DNA of 64,000 bases from Daejeonella sp. GTDB taxonomy: Bacteria; Bacteroidota; Bacteroidia; Sphingobacteriales; Sphingobacteriaceae. A model generated the notes under the pieces. That model was not told where the DNA came from, did not search any database, and saw only the letters and a list, made by a program, of their open reading frames with translations. Position numbers and translations under genes: made by a program. The stretch spans positions 62,001 to 126,000 of the forward strand of contig NZ_JAUXXZ010000043.1 of assembly GCF_030684675.1 (NCBI RefSeq), given 5' to 3'. Shown in pieces: positions 46,239 to 57,900 of this stretch; position 1 is the stretch's first letter, and each line of letters starts with the position of its first letter.

Positions 46239-47237
46239 TTAATACATCCCTACTAATACTTTTCTTGTTCCTTTGAATGGCATTCTACCGTGCGCAACCT
46301 TCATATTATCAAGCAATAACAGGTCATTTGTTTGCCATGGAAATACAATGGATGCTTTTCTATAAATATCATTAATCAGATATATCACCTCGTCGTCAAT
46401 GCGGCTACCATCGCCAAAACATGCGTTTCGCGGCAGTTCATCTTCGTCTACCAATGCCAGCAGACTCTGTCTTACTTCCTGCTCAAGGGCAGCAACATGA
46501 AAAAGATGTGCCTGATTAAACCACAACATCTCGTTAGTGCGTGGGTGCCGGCGGACAGCATCGCAAACCTGCCAGGTTTTTAAATAATCGCCACTCCACT
46601 TATAATTTATCCCTGCCTTGTCACAAAAGGCAGAGACACCGGACTTCTCTGTGGTTTGAAAAACATCCTGCCACTTAAGGTCAAGGTCGCCGTAATAGCG
46701 TGTGTACATTACCTTTTTGCGTTCAAACTCCTCTCTTATCTCAAGCGGTATCATCTTATATACTTCGCCGCTGTGTGCCAATGGGGTAGCTCCACCCTCT
46801 TCAGCTGTGATTTTACTGTAAAAAACAATTTTCATCGGCCAAGTTGAAGTGTAGGACATTTCATTATGCATTGGAATCTCCTGGTTGGCCGGATACTCCG
46901 TGGAAGTGTAAATTTTACCGCCAACATGCGCGCGTGGAGTAGATTTATATTTGTATTCTAATAAATGGTCATTGGATAGCAAACTCATTATACTTGCAAA
47001 GCCATCCTGCCCGGCTATGTCAAAGCCCCTGAAGAGTATGGCACCGGCGTCATTCAGTTCCACATAAACTGAATCCATATTTGCTGCCAGCCATTGCCTT
47101 AAATTTACATAACTAGCAAGGGGTGTAATCACCAATGGGAAAGCTGGGTAGCCCTCAAGTTTTCCTCTTTTTACCAACTCGTCTATGTTAGTAGAGATGG
47201 CTCTGCGTTCGGTTCTGGCAAACTTCATATTATCCAA
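46239..47237 (-). CDS. TauD/TfdA-family (SyrP-like) Fe(II)/2-oxoglutarate dioxygenase, probable Asp beta-hydroxylase
   Basis: SyrP-like enzymes hydroxylate the beta carbon of an amino acid, usually Asp, while it is held on an NRPS carrier domain. The 332 residues show the iron facial triad H124 and E126 (IPMHNEMSY) and H316 (VAHGR), and R325 for 2-oxoglutarate (GTRKVLVG). The HxE variant, in place of HxD, is a known form in the SyrP-like group. The gene sits between NRPS-B and NRPS-C, overlapping the first by 8 bases and ending 4 bases before the second. It is therefore at the join of the split module whose A domain reads as Asp. The likely product is a beta-hydroxyaspartate residue. Histidine hydroxylases are the closest alternative. 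Confidence 0.88.
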   Translation of the reverse strand: MDNMKFARTERRAISTNIDELVKRGKLEGYPAFPLVITPLASYVNLRQWLAANMDSVYVELNDAGAILFRGFDIAGQDGFASIMSLLSNDHLLEYKYKSTPRAHVGGKIYTSTEYPANQEIPMHNEMSYTSTWPMKIVFYSKITAEEGGATPLAHSGEVYKMIPLEIREEFERKKVMYTRYYGDLDLKWQDVFQTTEKSGVSAFCDKAGINYKWSGDYLKTWQVCDAVRRHPRTNEMLWFNQAHLFHVAALEQEVRQSLLALVDEDELPRNACFGDGSRIDDEVIYLINDIYRKASIVFPWQTNDLLLLDNMKVAHGRMPFKGTRKVLVGMY

Positions 47238-50200
47238 TATTATTTGTTATTTCTTTTCTTTTGACGGATCTTAATTTGTTCTGACGATTTTCATTAAGTA
47301 GCTCATTTTCTTTTTGTGCTAAAATCTCACAGCCGTTAATGAAGGCAACCCTAATATCAGCAAGGCACCTCTTTTCGTTTTGATAAAGATTATTCACGAG
47401 TAATTGCCACTGGCCAAGCATAGTTTTAATGGTATGCGCTTCAAACAAGGTGTCGTTAAATTCTATGTTACCGGAAATGGTATCGCCTGATTCCTCAAGT
47501 AAGATCATAAAGTCGAATTTGGACGTTCCGTTATCAAGCAAAATATTCTCAACCCGGAGACCTTCCAGGTCGAGTTTATTAACCGGTCCGTTTTGTAACA
47601 CTAGTTTGGTTTGAAAAATGGGGTTCTTTGATTCCTGTCGCGGAATTCTCAGTTCTTTAACGATCACCTCAAAAGGCACGTCCTGATTATTGAAAGCCCG
47701 TAAAGAGGTTTGGTGCACCTTATTCAATACAGAGGAGAATAGCTCATCATCGTTAAAGACCGTTCTAATAACCAGTTGATTAACAAAACAGCCAATAAGC
47801 GCATCGGTATGTTCCCAATTGCGGTTAGCTATATTGGTGCCTGTTACTACATCCTTTTCACCTGATATAAAATATAGGTAAAGCTGGAATGACGCCATAA
47901 GATACACAAAAGGAGTAGTATTGAGACTTACAGCTTGCCGATGAATATCTTTGCTGAAAAATGAACCGATCGGGATGATCTTTCCGGATGCCGTCGCATT
48001 AGTTTGGCGGGAATGATCAAGCTTCAAATAATCAATATCAGGAGTTCCAGCCAAGTGATTTAACCAGTATTTTAATTGGTAATTAAACAAACCATCATCA
48101 AACTGCCTCCGTTGCCACTTACTAAAGTCGGCATAATGAAACGGAAGTTCTGGTAACATTTGCTTTTCGTTTTTGCGTTCGGAATTGTAAAACAGCACCA
48201 ATTCGTCTACCAACACTGAAACTGACCATCCATCTGTAATAATGTGGTGCATATTGAACAGCAAAACATGCTCACTTTCCGACAAACGGTAAAGCTTAAC
48301 ATACCACAACGGACCTTTTCGAAGGTCGAATTCATATCCGATCTCCCGGTGTAGTAGCTGCATCAATAAAGGGAGCTGGTCTTCCTGAATTACAATGGGG
48401 ATAATTTTTACAGGCTGTGGCGGCTTGATAATCTGTGAAGGCCTATGGTCTTCTACCTTAAAAATTGTGCGTAAAACCGCATGCCTTTCAACGATTTGGG
48501 TGAACGCATAATCAAGTGCGTTAATGTCTAAGATTCCTGTTAATTTAAGTGCGGCATAAATGTTATAGGAGGAGCTATTTCCATTGTATTCATTTATAAA
48601 CCATAGCCTCTCCTGGGCGAACGAAAGCGGGTAAATACTACTGTTAACATACCTCGCAATAGCTGGGATATTTTGTAACTCGGCATCGAAATCCTTGCCA
48701 TCTATAATAGCGGCAAGACTTTCTATTGTAGGATTTTCAAATCCGGTTTGGATGCTTAACCTGGTGTTGAAAACCTTGGCTGCTTCAGCGAGCATGCGGG
48801 TGATGAGTAACGAATGACCGCCCAAATCAAAAAAATTATCATTCAGATTGATCTTATCAACTTTTAACAATCGTTTCCAGATGAGAAAAAGCTGATGCTC
48901 TGTTGATGAAAGCAGCAGGTTTATAGTTGGCTCCTCTGGTGTAATGAGTAACTTCTTCAGCTTTTCAATGTCAATCTTTCCATTGGTGTTAATGGGTAAT
49001 TCATCTATTTCAATTACCACAGAAGGGATCATAAAGGAAGGCAGCATGTTTTTGAGCGCCAGTTTTATACCCATTTGGCTGATACTCGCGTCTTCGTTAA
49101 CGGTATAAAATGAAAAAATCGTTTCTTCGTTTTCGAGCAGGACATAACAATCTTTAATTCCAGGCAACTGCAACAATGCTGACTCTATCTCACCAAGTTC
49201 AATTCGAAAGCCCCCCAGCTTGATTTGCCTGTCGTTACGGCCATAATAATCAATCTCGCCATTCTGACGGTACCTGCCCAGGTCATTGGTACGATAAAGC
49301 CTCTCTTCCCGAAAATCATCTAAATAAACATCCACAAATTTTTCTGTGGAGAGCTTGACATTGTTAATATAACCAATTGCCAGGCCTGCGCCGCCCAGAT
49401 ATATTTCGCCTGTGACACCGGCGGGGACAGGCTTGCAGTTTTCGTCAAGAAGATACGCCGTAGAGTTAGTTATTGGCTGCCCTAGCGGGACACGTTGACC
49501 AGCTAATGCGGCATTTTTGTAATTATAGCAAATTGAAAAAGTAGTATTCTCAGTTGGCCCATATCCATTCACCAAATTTTGCGGTGGGTAAGTGCTGGTC
49601 ATCACGTTATCAAACGTATTAATGAGTGCTTTCTCACCACCTACTACCAAATAGCTTAAACTACCAAAGCTTTCCGGATAACTATTAGCTATTTGGTTAA
49701 ATAAGGAGGTGGTGAGAAACATTACGTCGATCTGCTTCCGCTTCAGCATGGCTCCGAAATTCCGTAGGTCTAAAAGCGAATGCTTATCCAATAATACTAA
49801 GGTACCTCCATTCAATAATGGCAACCATACTTCAAGGGTGCTTGCATCAAACGATATACTTGAATTATGGCTAACATTTTGCCCTTGTTGCAGGCTGATG
49901 TAGTTGGTATCTTTCACCAGTCTTATTACCGCACAGTGCGGAATCAACACGCCCTTTGGCAACCCGGTAGAACCAGACGTATAATTTACATAAGCGCCGT
50001 CCGCCGCGGTAATTGCCGGGGACAGGTCAAATAAAGGAGATTCGCTGCCGATTTCGTCAAAATCAATTATCTGGTCGGTTAGCTCAGCAGCGACACCTTT
50101 AAATGCCACTGTCGTCACGATCACCTTCACACCAGAATCCTCCGTCATATACTTAAGGCGCTGGGCTGGGTAAGTAATATCAAGCGGCAGGTATATCCCG

Positions 50201-53200
50201 CCAGTTTTTAATATGGCGATCATGCCCGAAACAGATGCTATGCCACGCTCTATTGCCAAACCTACCACGTTGCCTGCTTGCACTCCGTAAGCCCGTAGTT
50301 TGTTGGCAAGTTGGTTTGTGAGCCTGTCAAGCTGGTAATAGGTCAACTCAGCATCGCCAGACGATATTGCAATTTGATGAGGGGCACGCTGTACCTGCCG
50401 GTGAAAAAGATCGGTAATAAGCTCTTTGGGCGCTATGTGCGTGGTGCCCCCGTTCCAAACGTTTAATATACAATGACTTTCGGCTGCCGTAAGCATATCG
50501 TGCTGCCCAAGTGGCTTATCGGGCTTAGACAACATATGGGTTAACAGTATAATAAAGTGTTGTGCAAGCCGTTCAACTTTGTCAGCATAAAAGATATCCG
50601 TATTATACTCTATCTCCGCCTCCAGGCCTGAGTCAGTCTGTTTTACTATGAGGGTAATATCAAACTTAGAAGTGTTAACCCCTGTTTCGAAACCCGCGGC
50701 TTCGATGCCTTCAAAATGCGGCATTCCGTTGGCGTGCTGCATCACGAACATTACTTGAAACAATGTATTAACATTGATCTGCCTATTAACATCCAGTCCG
50801 TCAATTACTTGCTCGAAAGGAATATCCTGGTTATCAAAGGCATCAAGAAAGGTACTTCGCACCTGCTTGCACAGTTCTTTAAAAGTGAGCTCACCCTTGG
50901 GTGTGATCCTTAGTGCTAGTGTATTAACAAAAAAGCCAATAAGCTTCTCTAACTCTTTTACCGGCCGGTTAGCCACTGGCGAACCGATGACAAAGTCTTT
51001 TTGCCCCGTGTAACGGTAAAGTAATCCGGCAAAACAGGAAAGAAGCGTTATATATACAGATAAGTTGTTATCGCGATTAAACGCGTTTATTTGGGAGTAT
51101 AACGCATCGTTTATTACAAAAGCATGCACAGCACCATGAAAGGTTGGCGCTTCGGGACGCGGCTTATCCAGCGGGAGATCAAGATAATCGGGTACCCCAA
51201 TCAGTTTCTTATTCCAGTAATTCAGTTGGTCGTTAAATATACCAGCTTCAAGGTTAGCCCGCTGCCACATGGCATAATCATAAAACTGTAACGGAAATTG
51301 TTTGTCTTCCTGCTGCTTATTTTGTACGCGACAGTTGTATGCGGCAGCTATTTCCTGCAATAAAATGCTTATCGACCAGCCATCTCCTGCGATGTGATGC
51401 ATCCCCAAAAATAAAATATGTTTGTCTTTTCCCAGATAGAATAGCTCGGGGCGAAAAATCTGTCCATTTTCCAGGTCGAAAGGAAGCGAAGCAGTATGCT
51501 GAAATATTTCAGAAGGTATTTCGCTTTCATTAATGATGGTAACAGGGATTTTAAAGCCGTTGAACGGATGAATACGCTGCTGTGGAATACCGCTCTCTAC
51601 TTCAAATGTAGTCCTGAATATCGCGTGCCTTTTAATAATGTCTGCTATGCTGTCCTCCAGGTGTTTAACTTGTAACTCTCCTTGGAAATTAACAATCCCT
51701 GACATGTTATATACTGGCGAGAGGGGATTAGTTTGTTGAATATACCATAATCGCTCCTGCGAATAAGATAACGGGAACAAATCGCCTTTCTGAGATGGAA
51801 TTGCTTTCGTTGTCACTCTGCCGGTGCGCTGACCTGACAAGTGAACAGCCAGTTCTGTGGGCGTTGGATGATCAAACATTGTGCGTATCGGCAATTCGAC
51901 CGCAAATGCGTCCTTTAACATGGATATGGCCTGCATAGCCTTCAACGAATGCCCCCCAAGCTCAAAGAAATTATCCCGGGGATGAATATGGCTGCGTTGC
52001 AATACTCCTTTCCATATAGTGATGATGATGGCTTCGATAGGCGAAATTTCCATCTCAACCGAATTAGAGAGCGTAACGTCTAACAGAGTTTCGGGGATGG
52101 TTAATTTATCCCTGTCAGTTTTTCCGTTGGCATTTAGCGGAAGTTCTTCAAGCCAAATAAAATGTCCTGGAATCATGTATTCGGGCAATTCCTTCGCCAG
52201 CAGTTGTTTTAATTTTATGGTATCCGATTTATGCACACCTTTCAAAAACGCGCATATGAACAGTTCTCCCTGGCTGTTCCTGAAATCCTTAACAACCGCT
52301 CCAAGGATGCCGGGGAGTTGGTAAAGCGCTGCTTCAATTTCCCCTAACTCTATACGGTATCCCCTAACTTTTACCTGTTGATCTTTCCGACCTGAAAATA
52401 GTATGACACCATCCGGCAGGTACATGCCAATGTCACCTGTTTTATACATCCGCTGTTTACCATGGGCAAAGGGATCCTGCAAGAACACTTTGGATGTTTG
52501 CGCATCATTGTTGAGGTAGCCCCTTCCGACGCTTATTCCTGATACGCATATTTCTCCTTTAACGCCGGGTGGGCATATGTTCAAATGATCGTCAAGAATA
52601 TAGATAGAAACATTTTGTATTGCTTTACCAATAGGCACTTCGGGTTCTTGCGGCACTTGTGTCATAAAATGATGAGTGATGTCATCTGATGCTTCTGTCG
52701 GCCCGTAAGCATTCACCATCGGGATACCCGGAAAACATGATATCCATCCCTCTACACACGGTTTTGATACGGCTTCGCCTGTAACAAGCAGGAACTGTAG
52801 TTTTTTGAATAATGAAGGAATATTCACTTTGTCCAAAGTTGACAGTAACAGCTCTAAATAAGATGGAACAACCTCCAGTATTGTAACCCCATCGTTATGT
52901 AACCCACGTATAAATTTCTCTGGTGCAGAGATCATTTCCTGTGTATAAATCAAGGTATGGCCGCCGGTAGCCAACGCAGAAAAGAATTGCCATACAGAAA
53001 TATCAAAACACTGAGATGCATTTTGAACCACTATACTATCAGCATTTAAGGAAAGGGAATTTACTTTGGCAAACAGGTGGTTAAGCATCCCTAAGTGTTC
53101 TATCATAGCGCCTTTTGGCTTGCCTGTTGATCCAGAAGTATAAATTACGTACGCCAGGTCTTCTGGTGCTAAATCTGTATCTGGCTTCTCCTTCGACATT

Positions 53201-54981
53201 TCGGCGATATTGAGCGCCTCAACATCCAACTTAACTATTGAACGTCTATCCTGATGTTGTTCGCTTAAGGTAACAGCCAATGGACCATAATTCATGATTA
53301 TGATGCCAGCGTCAGCATCTTCAATGATTGTATTAATGCGCGAAGGGGGATAATCGCAATCCACGGGAATGTAATATCCACCACACTTCCACACAGCCAA
53401 CACACAGGCAGCGAATTCAATGGAGCGCGGCAACAAAAGTATTACCCCTGCGTTTTTTTTCAGTTTGCATCGCGATAAAAGGTAAGCCGCTATCCGATTG
53501 CTCATGATATTTAACTCGTGATAAGTGAGCTTGCGATTATTGTGTATTAAAGCGACCCTACCTCCATAATTTATAGTATTTTCCTCCCATATATGGAGGA
53601 ATGTCTTTTCTGTAGGTAATGCTTTAGCTGTATCATTCCATCTGTCAAGCAGCGCCCTTTCTTGATGCGTTATCAGGGTTATCTTGCTAAGGAGTTGAAG
53701 TGGCCTAACCGCTATATTGACAAGCAATTGCTTATAGTGTTCAAGCATTTGTTTTATCCAACTGGCGGAAAACTTCTCGGAATTGTAACTAAGCTGAACG
53801 CTTATTTGTTTACCAGGCAAAATTACCAAGGTTAGCGGATAGTTGGTTTGTTCGTAAGATTTGAATCCAGATAGAGCGATACCACTTTTATTACTAGCTC
53901 TAAGAGTTGCTACTGGATAGTTTTCAAATACAAATAATGATTCAAACAAGGGCTGGGTGCGAGGCAATGCTGATACATCTTGTATTTCTGTAAGTGAGAT
54001 AAACGACTGTTTCTCCCTTTCGAAATGTTTTAATTGGCTTGCCTGTAACCATTTTACGGCCGGTTCGTCATCGATAATGTTTAAAACTAGCGGGCCGGTA
54101 TTTATAAAAAGGCCAACGGCTTTTTCAGCGCTGCTGATAGAGCCCAACCTACCAGAAGTCGTTATCCCCATGACTACATTTTTTTCGCCTGTATATCGGC
54201 TCAAGAGAATAGCCCATACCCCTTGAAAAAAGGTGTTTAATGTGATATTGCTTTCTTGCACAAATAATCTTAAATCATTGCTAATTTGATCATCCAATAT
54301 CAGTGCTTCTTCCAGGTAACCACTTTGAGTTTTAGATACCCCGTATTGCCTTACTGTTGTAGGACTCGTGATATCTTTCAGTTCATTCTTCCAGTATGCT
54401 TTTGCAGCGGTAGTGTCCTGTTTTTGCAGCCACAAAATGTATTGTTTGAAAGGAATAACTACCGTGCGGCTTATGGTACTATCGGTTGCAATAGCGTGAT
54501 AGTTTTCCAATACTTCCGTAAGCAAAAGAGGCAGGCACCAACCATCCAATATCAGGTGATGGAAAGACCATACCACCTGTAGGCTTTCTGCTGATATCCT
54601 AAACGTGGCTATCCGCATAAGGCAGGGCTTATCCAAAGGAAACCTGTTTTGCTTATCCGTTTGCAGGTAATTAATGATAGCGGCCTCCTGTTGTTTACTA
54701 TTCAGACTACTCCAATCATCATATTTCCATTCGGGCGCCGCATTATGATGTACCACCTGCATAGGTTTTTCCATATTCTCCCAATGGAAAGAGGTGCGTA
54801 AAACTTCATATCGTAAAATAACCTCTTGCCAAGCCTGTTTAAAAATCTGTAAGTCGGGATTTCCGTTAACGACAAAGGACAGTTGGTTATGATACAGGTC
54901 ATTATCGGATTCATAAACCGTATGATACAATATACCCTGCTGGGTATGTGAAAGTGGATATATATCGGCGATCTTGCTCAT
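47230..54981 (-). CDS. NRPS-B: C-A-T-C-A-T-C, two modules plus the condensation domain of a third
   Basis: Domains by residue: C (4-440, HHLILDG at 141-147), A (455-965), T (S1012), C (1068-1500, HHIAGDG at 1195-1201), A (1515-2015), T (S2057), C (2115-2540, HHIITDG at 2245-2251), and a charged tail of about 40 residues that may dock the next protein. The first C opens with IYPLSHTQQGILYH, the DCL type expected after the E domain of NRPS-A. Pocket residues by eye: first A D,I,W,E,L,T,A,D,D (almost the same as NRPS-A); second A D,A,L,F,V,G,G,T,F, near Val/Ile codes. The last C has no A domain on this protein and must serve the Asp module of NRPS-C. It starts 7 bases after NRPS-A. Confidence 0.95.
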   Translation of the reverse strand: MSKIADIYPLSHTQQGILYHTVYESDNDLYHNQLSFVVNGNPDLQIFKQAWQEVILRYEVLRTSFHWENMEKPMQVVHHNAAPEWKYDDWSSLNSKQQEAAIINYLQTDKQNRFPLDKPCLMRIATFRISAESLQVVWSFHHLILDGWCLPLLLTEVLENYHAIATDSTISRTVVIPFKQYILWLQKQDTTAAKAYWKNELKDITSPTTVRQYGVSKTQSGYLEEALILDDQISNDLRLFVQESNITLNTFFQGVWAILLSRYTGEKNVVMGITTSGRLGSISSAEKAVGLFINTGPLVLNIIDDEPAVKWLQASQLKHFEREKQSFISLTEIQDVSALPRTQPLFESLFVFENYPVATLRASNKSGIALSGFKSYEQTNYPLTLVILPGKQISVQLSYNSEKFSASWIKQMLEHYKQLLVNIAVRPLQLLSKITLITHQERALLDRWNDTAKALPTEKTFLHIWEENTINYGGRVALIHNNRKLTYHELNIMSNRIAAYLLSRCKLKKNAGVILLLPRSIEFAACVLAVWKCGGYYIPVDCDYPPSRINTIIEDADAGIIIMNYGPLAVTLSEQHQDRRSIVKLDVEALNIAEMSKEKPDTDLAPEDLAYVIYTSGSTGKPKGAMIEHLGMLNHLFAKVNSLSLNADSIVVQNASQCFDISVWQFFSALATGGHTLIYTQEMISAPEKFIRGLHNDGVTILEVVPSYLELLLSTLDKVNIPSLFKKLQFLLVTGEAVSKPCVEGWISCFPGIPMVNAYGPTEASDDITHHFMTQVPQEPEVPIGKAIQNVSIYILDDHLNICPPGVKGEICVSGISVGRGYLNNDAQTSKVFLQDPFAHGKQRMYKTGDIGMYLPDGVILFSGRKDQQVKVRGYRIELGEIEAALYQLPGILGAVVKDFRNSQGELFICAFLKGVHKSDTIKLKQLLAKELPEYMIPGHFIWLEELPLNANGKTDRDKLTIPETLLDVTLSNSVEMEISPIEAIIITIWKGVLQRSHIHPRDNFFELGGHSLKAMQAISMLKDAFAVELPIRTMFDHPTPTELAVHLSGQRTGRVTTKAIPSQKGDLFPLSYSQERLWYIQQTNPLSPVYNMSGIVNFQGELQVKHLEDSIADIIKRHAIFRTTFEVESGIPQQRIHPFNGFKIPVTIINESEIPSEIFQHTASLPFDLENGQIFRPELFYLGKDKHILFLGMHHIAGDGWSISILLQEIAAAYNCRVQNKQQEDKQFPLQFYDYAMWQRANLEAGIFNDQLNYWNKKLIGVPDYLDLPLDKPRPEAPTFHGAVHAFVINDALYSQINAFNRDNNLSVYITLLSCFAGLLYRYTGQKDFVIGSPVANRPVKELEKLIGFFVNTLALRITPKGELTFKELCKQVRSTFLDAFDNQDIPFEQVIDGLDVNRQINVNTLFQVMFVMQHANGMPHFEGIEAAGFETGVNTSKFDITLIVKQTDSGLEAEIEYNTDIFYADKVERLAQHFIILLTHMLSKPDKPLGQHDMLTAAESHCILNVWNGGTTHIAPKELITDLFHRQVQRAPHQIAISSGDAELTYYQLDRLTNQLANKLRAYGVQAGNVVGLAIERGIASVSGMIAILKTGGIYLPLDITYPAQRLKYMTEDSGVKVIVTTVAFKGVAAELTDQIIDFDEIGSESPLFDLSPAITAADGAYVNYTSGSTGLPKGVLIPHCAVIRLVKDTNYISLQQGQNVSHNSSISFDASTLEVWLPLLNGGTLVLLDKHSLLDLRNFGAMLKRKQIDVMFLTTSLFNQIANSYPESFGSLSYLVVGGEKALINTFDNVMTSTYPPQNLVNGYGPTENTTFSICYNYKNAALAGQRVPLGQPITNSTAYLLDENCKPVPAGVTGEIYLGGAGLAIGYINNVKLSTEKFVDVYLDDFREERLYRTNDLGRYRQNGEIDYYGRNDRQIKLGGFRIELGEIESALLQLPGIKDCYVLLENEETIFSFYTVNEDASISQMGIKLALKNMLPSFMIPSVVIEIDELPINTNGKIDIEKLKKLLITPEEPTINLLLSSTEHQLFLIWKRLLKVDKINLNDNFFDLGGHSLLITRMLAEAAKVFNTRLSIQTGFENPTIESLAAIIDGKDFDAELQNIPAIARYVNSSIYPLSFAQERLWFINEYNGNSSSYNIYAALKLTGILDINALDYAFTQIVERHAVLRTIFKVEDHRPSQIIKPPQPVKIIPIVIQEDQLPLLMQLLHREIGYEFDLRKGPLWYVKLYRLSESEHVLLFNMHHIITDGWSVSVLVDELVLFYNSERKNEKQMLPELPFHYADFSKWQRRQFDDGLFNYQLKYWLNHLAGTPDIDYLKLDHSRQTNATASGKIIPIGSFFSKDIHRQAVSLNTTPFVYLMASFQLYLYFISGEKDVVTGTNIANRNWEHTDALIGCFVNQLVIRTVFNDDELFSSVLNKVHQTSLRAFNNQDVPFEVIVKELRIPRQESKNPIFQTKLVLQNGPVNKLDLEGLRVENILLDNGTSKFDFMILLEESGDTISGNIEFNDTLFEAHTIKTMLGQWQLLVNNLYQNEKRCLADIRVAFINGCEILAQKENELLNENRQNKLRSVKRKEITNNIG

Positions 54982-54988
54982 CTTTGGT

Positions 54989-57900
54989 TTAATGAATCGC
55001 CTTTAATAAAGTATTTAGATCGTTTTGTGATAAGTTTGCCGCCGAAAAATCGGACACAGTGTACTGCTTTTGTTTTTCGTTTATACAATGGCCTATTACC
55101 TGTTGCAATTGTTCTATAAATGTATCCAAAAAGCTTGTCATTTGCTGCGGCTGATGCAGTTGCCTGTCATACGTAAGTAGCACGCGTAACTGTCCATCAG
55201 TTACCATTAAATTAAACTCCATGGAATGAGTTTTGATTCCTTTTTGGAGAGAGATACGTTCCGTGTGCAGCGATCTCATCTGCCAGTCGCCATCTAAGGT
55301 ATGACCTCCGGCTTTGCCAAGAAAATTAAATAGTATTTCCGGGCTGGCAACTAAGCTAAATTGCCGGCTAATTTCTGGGTCGGTAGAATATTTAAGCAGA
55401 CCATAACTTATTCCATTGTGAGGAACTTTTAACAACTTCTCTTTTACCCATTTAATATTTTCGCCAATATCGCGCCCCTGAAAGCTAAGTTTAACTGGAA
55501 ACTGCGCAGTAAACCATCCTACAGTTTCCACAAGATCAACTTTTTCATCAAAAAAGGGAAATCGTCCGTGATTTTCAAGATCGATTACAAATTCGCTCTG
55601 CCGGTTTGTTTTGTGAAAACTAAGTAGCAGGGCGGTCAATAAAATATCCTGGGTGTTGGTATTGTATACATGATGTATGTCGTTGAGCAGTTTCCCGGAC
55701 TCATCCTTATCTAAGGTTACGGATACATTAGTACTATTTTCGTATCGTGCCGGTACAGATTGGCCCATAATCGGAAGATGTTCATTTTTCCAGTAATCAG
55801 TGCTGTTTAGTAGCGTTTTTGTCCCTGATTGGGTTTCCAGCATCGAGGCCCATTCCAGGTAAGTTGCTGATAACATTGAAGATGTGGTTCCGTGTTCACA
55901 CAAAGCAATAAAATCCTTAAAAATAATCTGCCACGAAAGCTGATCTATAATCAAATGATGGCTCACGAGCAATAACTGGTTTTGTTTACTGCCCGTCTTA
56001 ATGATCACTGCCTTAAACAGTCCTCCCTTATCCGGATCGAAAGAATCACTGATGGCCTTGATGCAGGAGTTAATTTCATTGGCTAATTCACTTGAGGGAG
56101 ACGTCGTAACGATCTCTATTTCCATCTGCACTTCAGTTGATTGTATAGCGATGAACTGGCTTTTTTTTGAGGGGAAGATTGCCTGAAGTTGCTTATGCTT
56201 TGCCACTAGCTGCGTCAAGGCCGCATGAACTTTACCATCATCGAGCCACGCAGGCAATGTAATTTGTACCGCCATTGCATAGCTATTTTGTATAGTTTCA
56301 TCTTGCTGAAATAACCATTTTTGAATTGGTGTTAAAGGTGCCTCGCTAAGGGTTGAAGCACCCTTTGGAGCATCGTTACCTATCCAATTCGCAACTACCG
56401 CCAGCTGTTTGATGGCAGGAAATTCAAATATATTCGCCGGTGAGATAGCCAAGCCTTTACTCCGCAAGCGACTTACAACCCGCATAACGCCTATCGAATC
56501 GCCACCAAGACTAAAAAATGAAGTGCTGTCGTTAATATTTTGAACTTCTAAAACATCGCGCCAGGCGTCAAGAATAATCTGCTCTTTCTCATCGGTAGGC
56601 AGCCATTTAATGGTGTTTCTATCCACTTCAGTTTCCGGCTTGGGAAGATTATTGCGATCTATTTTACCGTTCGCGTTTACTGGAAATTGGTCGAGCACCA
56701 TGTAATAATCCGGTATCATGTAGTATGGCAAAGTTCTGGTTACGGTCGCCTTAATTTCACTCAAGTTTGAATCAACGTCAATCTGCAGGTAAGCGGCAAT
56801 AAAAGAACGTTCCTCTTCCTCAATCAACTTAACGGCAACATTTTTAACGCCAGGCGTTCTTAGGAGTACATGCTCTATCTCTTCTAGTTCAATACGAAAA
56901 CCTTTAACCTTCACTTGCGTGTCCTTTCTTCCCAAAAACAAAATGTTACCATCGGGTAAATAGGTGCCTATATCTCCGGTTTTGTACAATGGGATATCGC
57001 CACCGCGAAACGGATCGATGCTAAAAGCATTTCTGGTTTTATCGGGGTCTTTAAAGTATCCTTTCCCAACGCCTATTCCCGAAGTCCATATCTCGCCTTT
57101 AACACCCACTGGGCAAGGCTGACCATTAGCATCCACAATGTAGATGTTCATGTTCTGCACCGGCTTACCTATAGGCACTACATTAGATGTTAATTCACCG
57201 TGGATAAAATAATGGGTAATGTCATCTGAAGCTTCTGTAGGGCCGTATGCATTTACCATAGGTATAGAAGGAAACCGTGTGAACCACTGGCGCACCAGAT
57301 GAGGTTTTAAAGTCTCACCTGTTACTACAAGAAATTTAAGCCGGTCAAATGACCGCATTGCGGATGCTTCCATCTCGTCCAGCATCACTCCAAGATAAGA
57401 CGGAACCACCTCCAAAATAGTGACACCCTGCCGTTGTACCGAATCCATAAAAGCAGAGACATTTAACAATTGATCATCGGGGATGATAATGGTAGTGCCA
57501 CCTGTGATAAGTGAGGTAAAGAATTGCCAGATAGAAATGTCAAAACATTGTGAGGCATTTTGCACAATTCTACTGCTCTTATCAACGTGGAGTGAATTTA
57601 CTTTGCAAAATAGGTGATTTAACATTCCTTTGTGTTGGATCATCACCCCTTTTGGCTTCCCTGTTGAGCCGGAGGTATAAATGATATAGCACAAATCGTT
57701 CGGCGTAATAGCTGTGTATACTGTCGATGAGCTGTAGGCTTCAGGATTGAAATACTTTATTACCACGTTTGTATTTTGCTTTACATTGTCCAGCATCAGC
57801 AGACCGTTAAATGTAGCTGGCAAAACTTCGCTGTTGTTTTCAAAACGTTCACTTAAATAACCTTTGCTTACCACGAACCTTGCTTCTGTTTCTAATAAGA

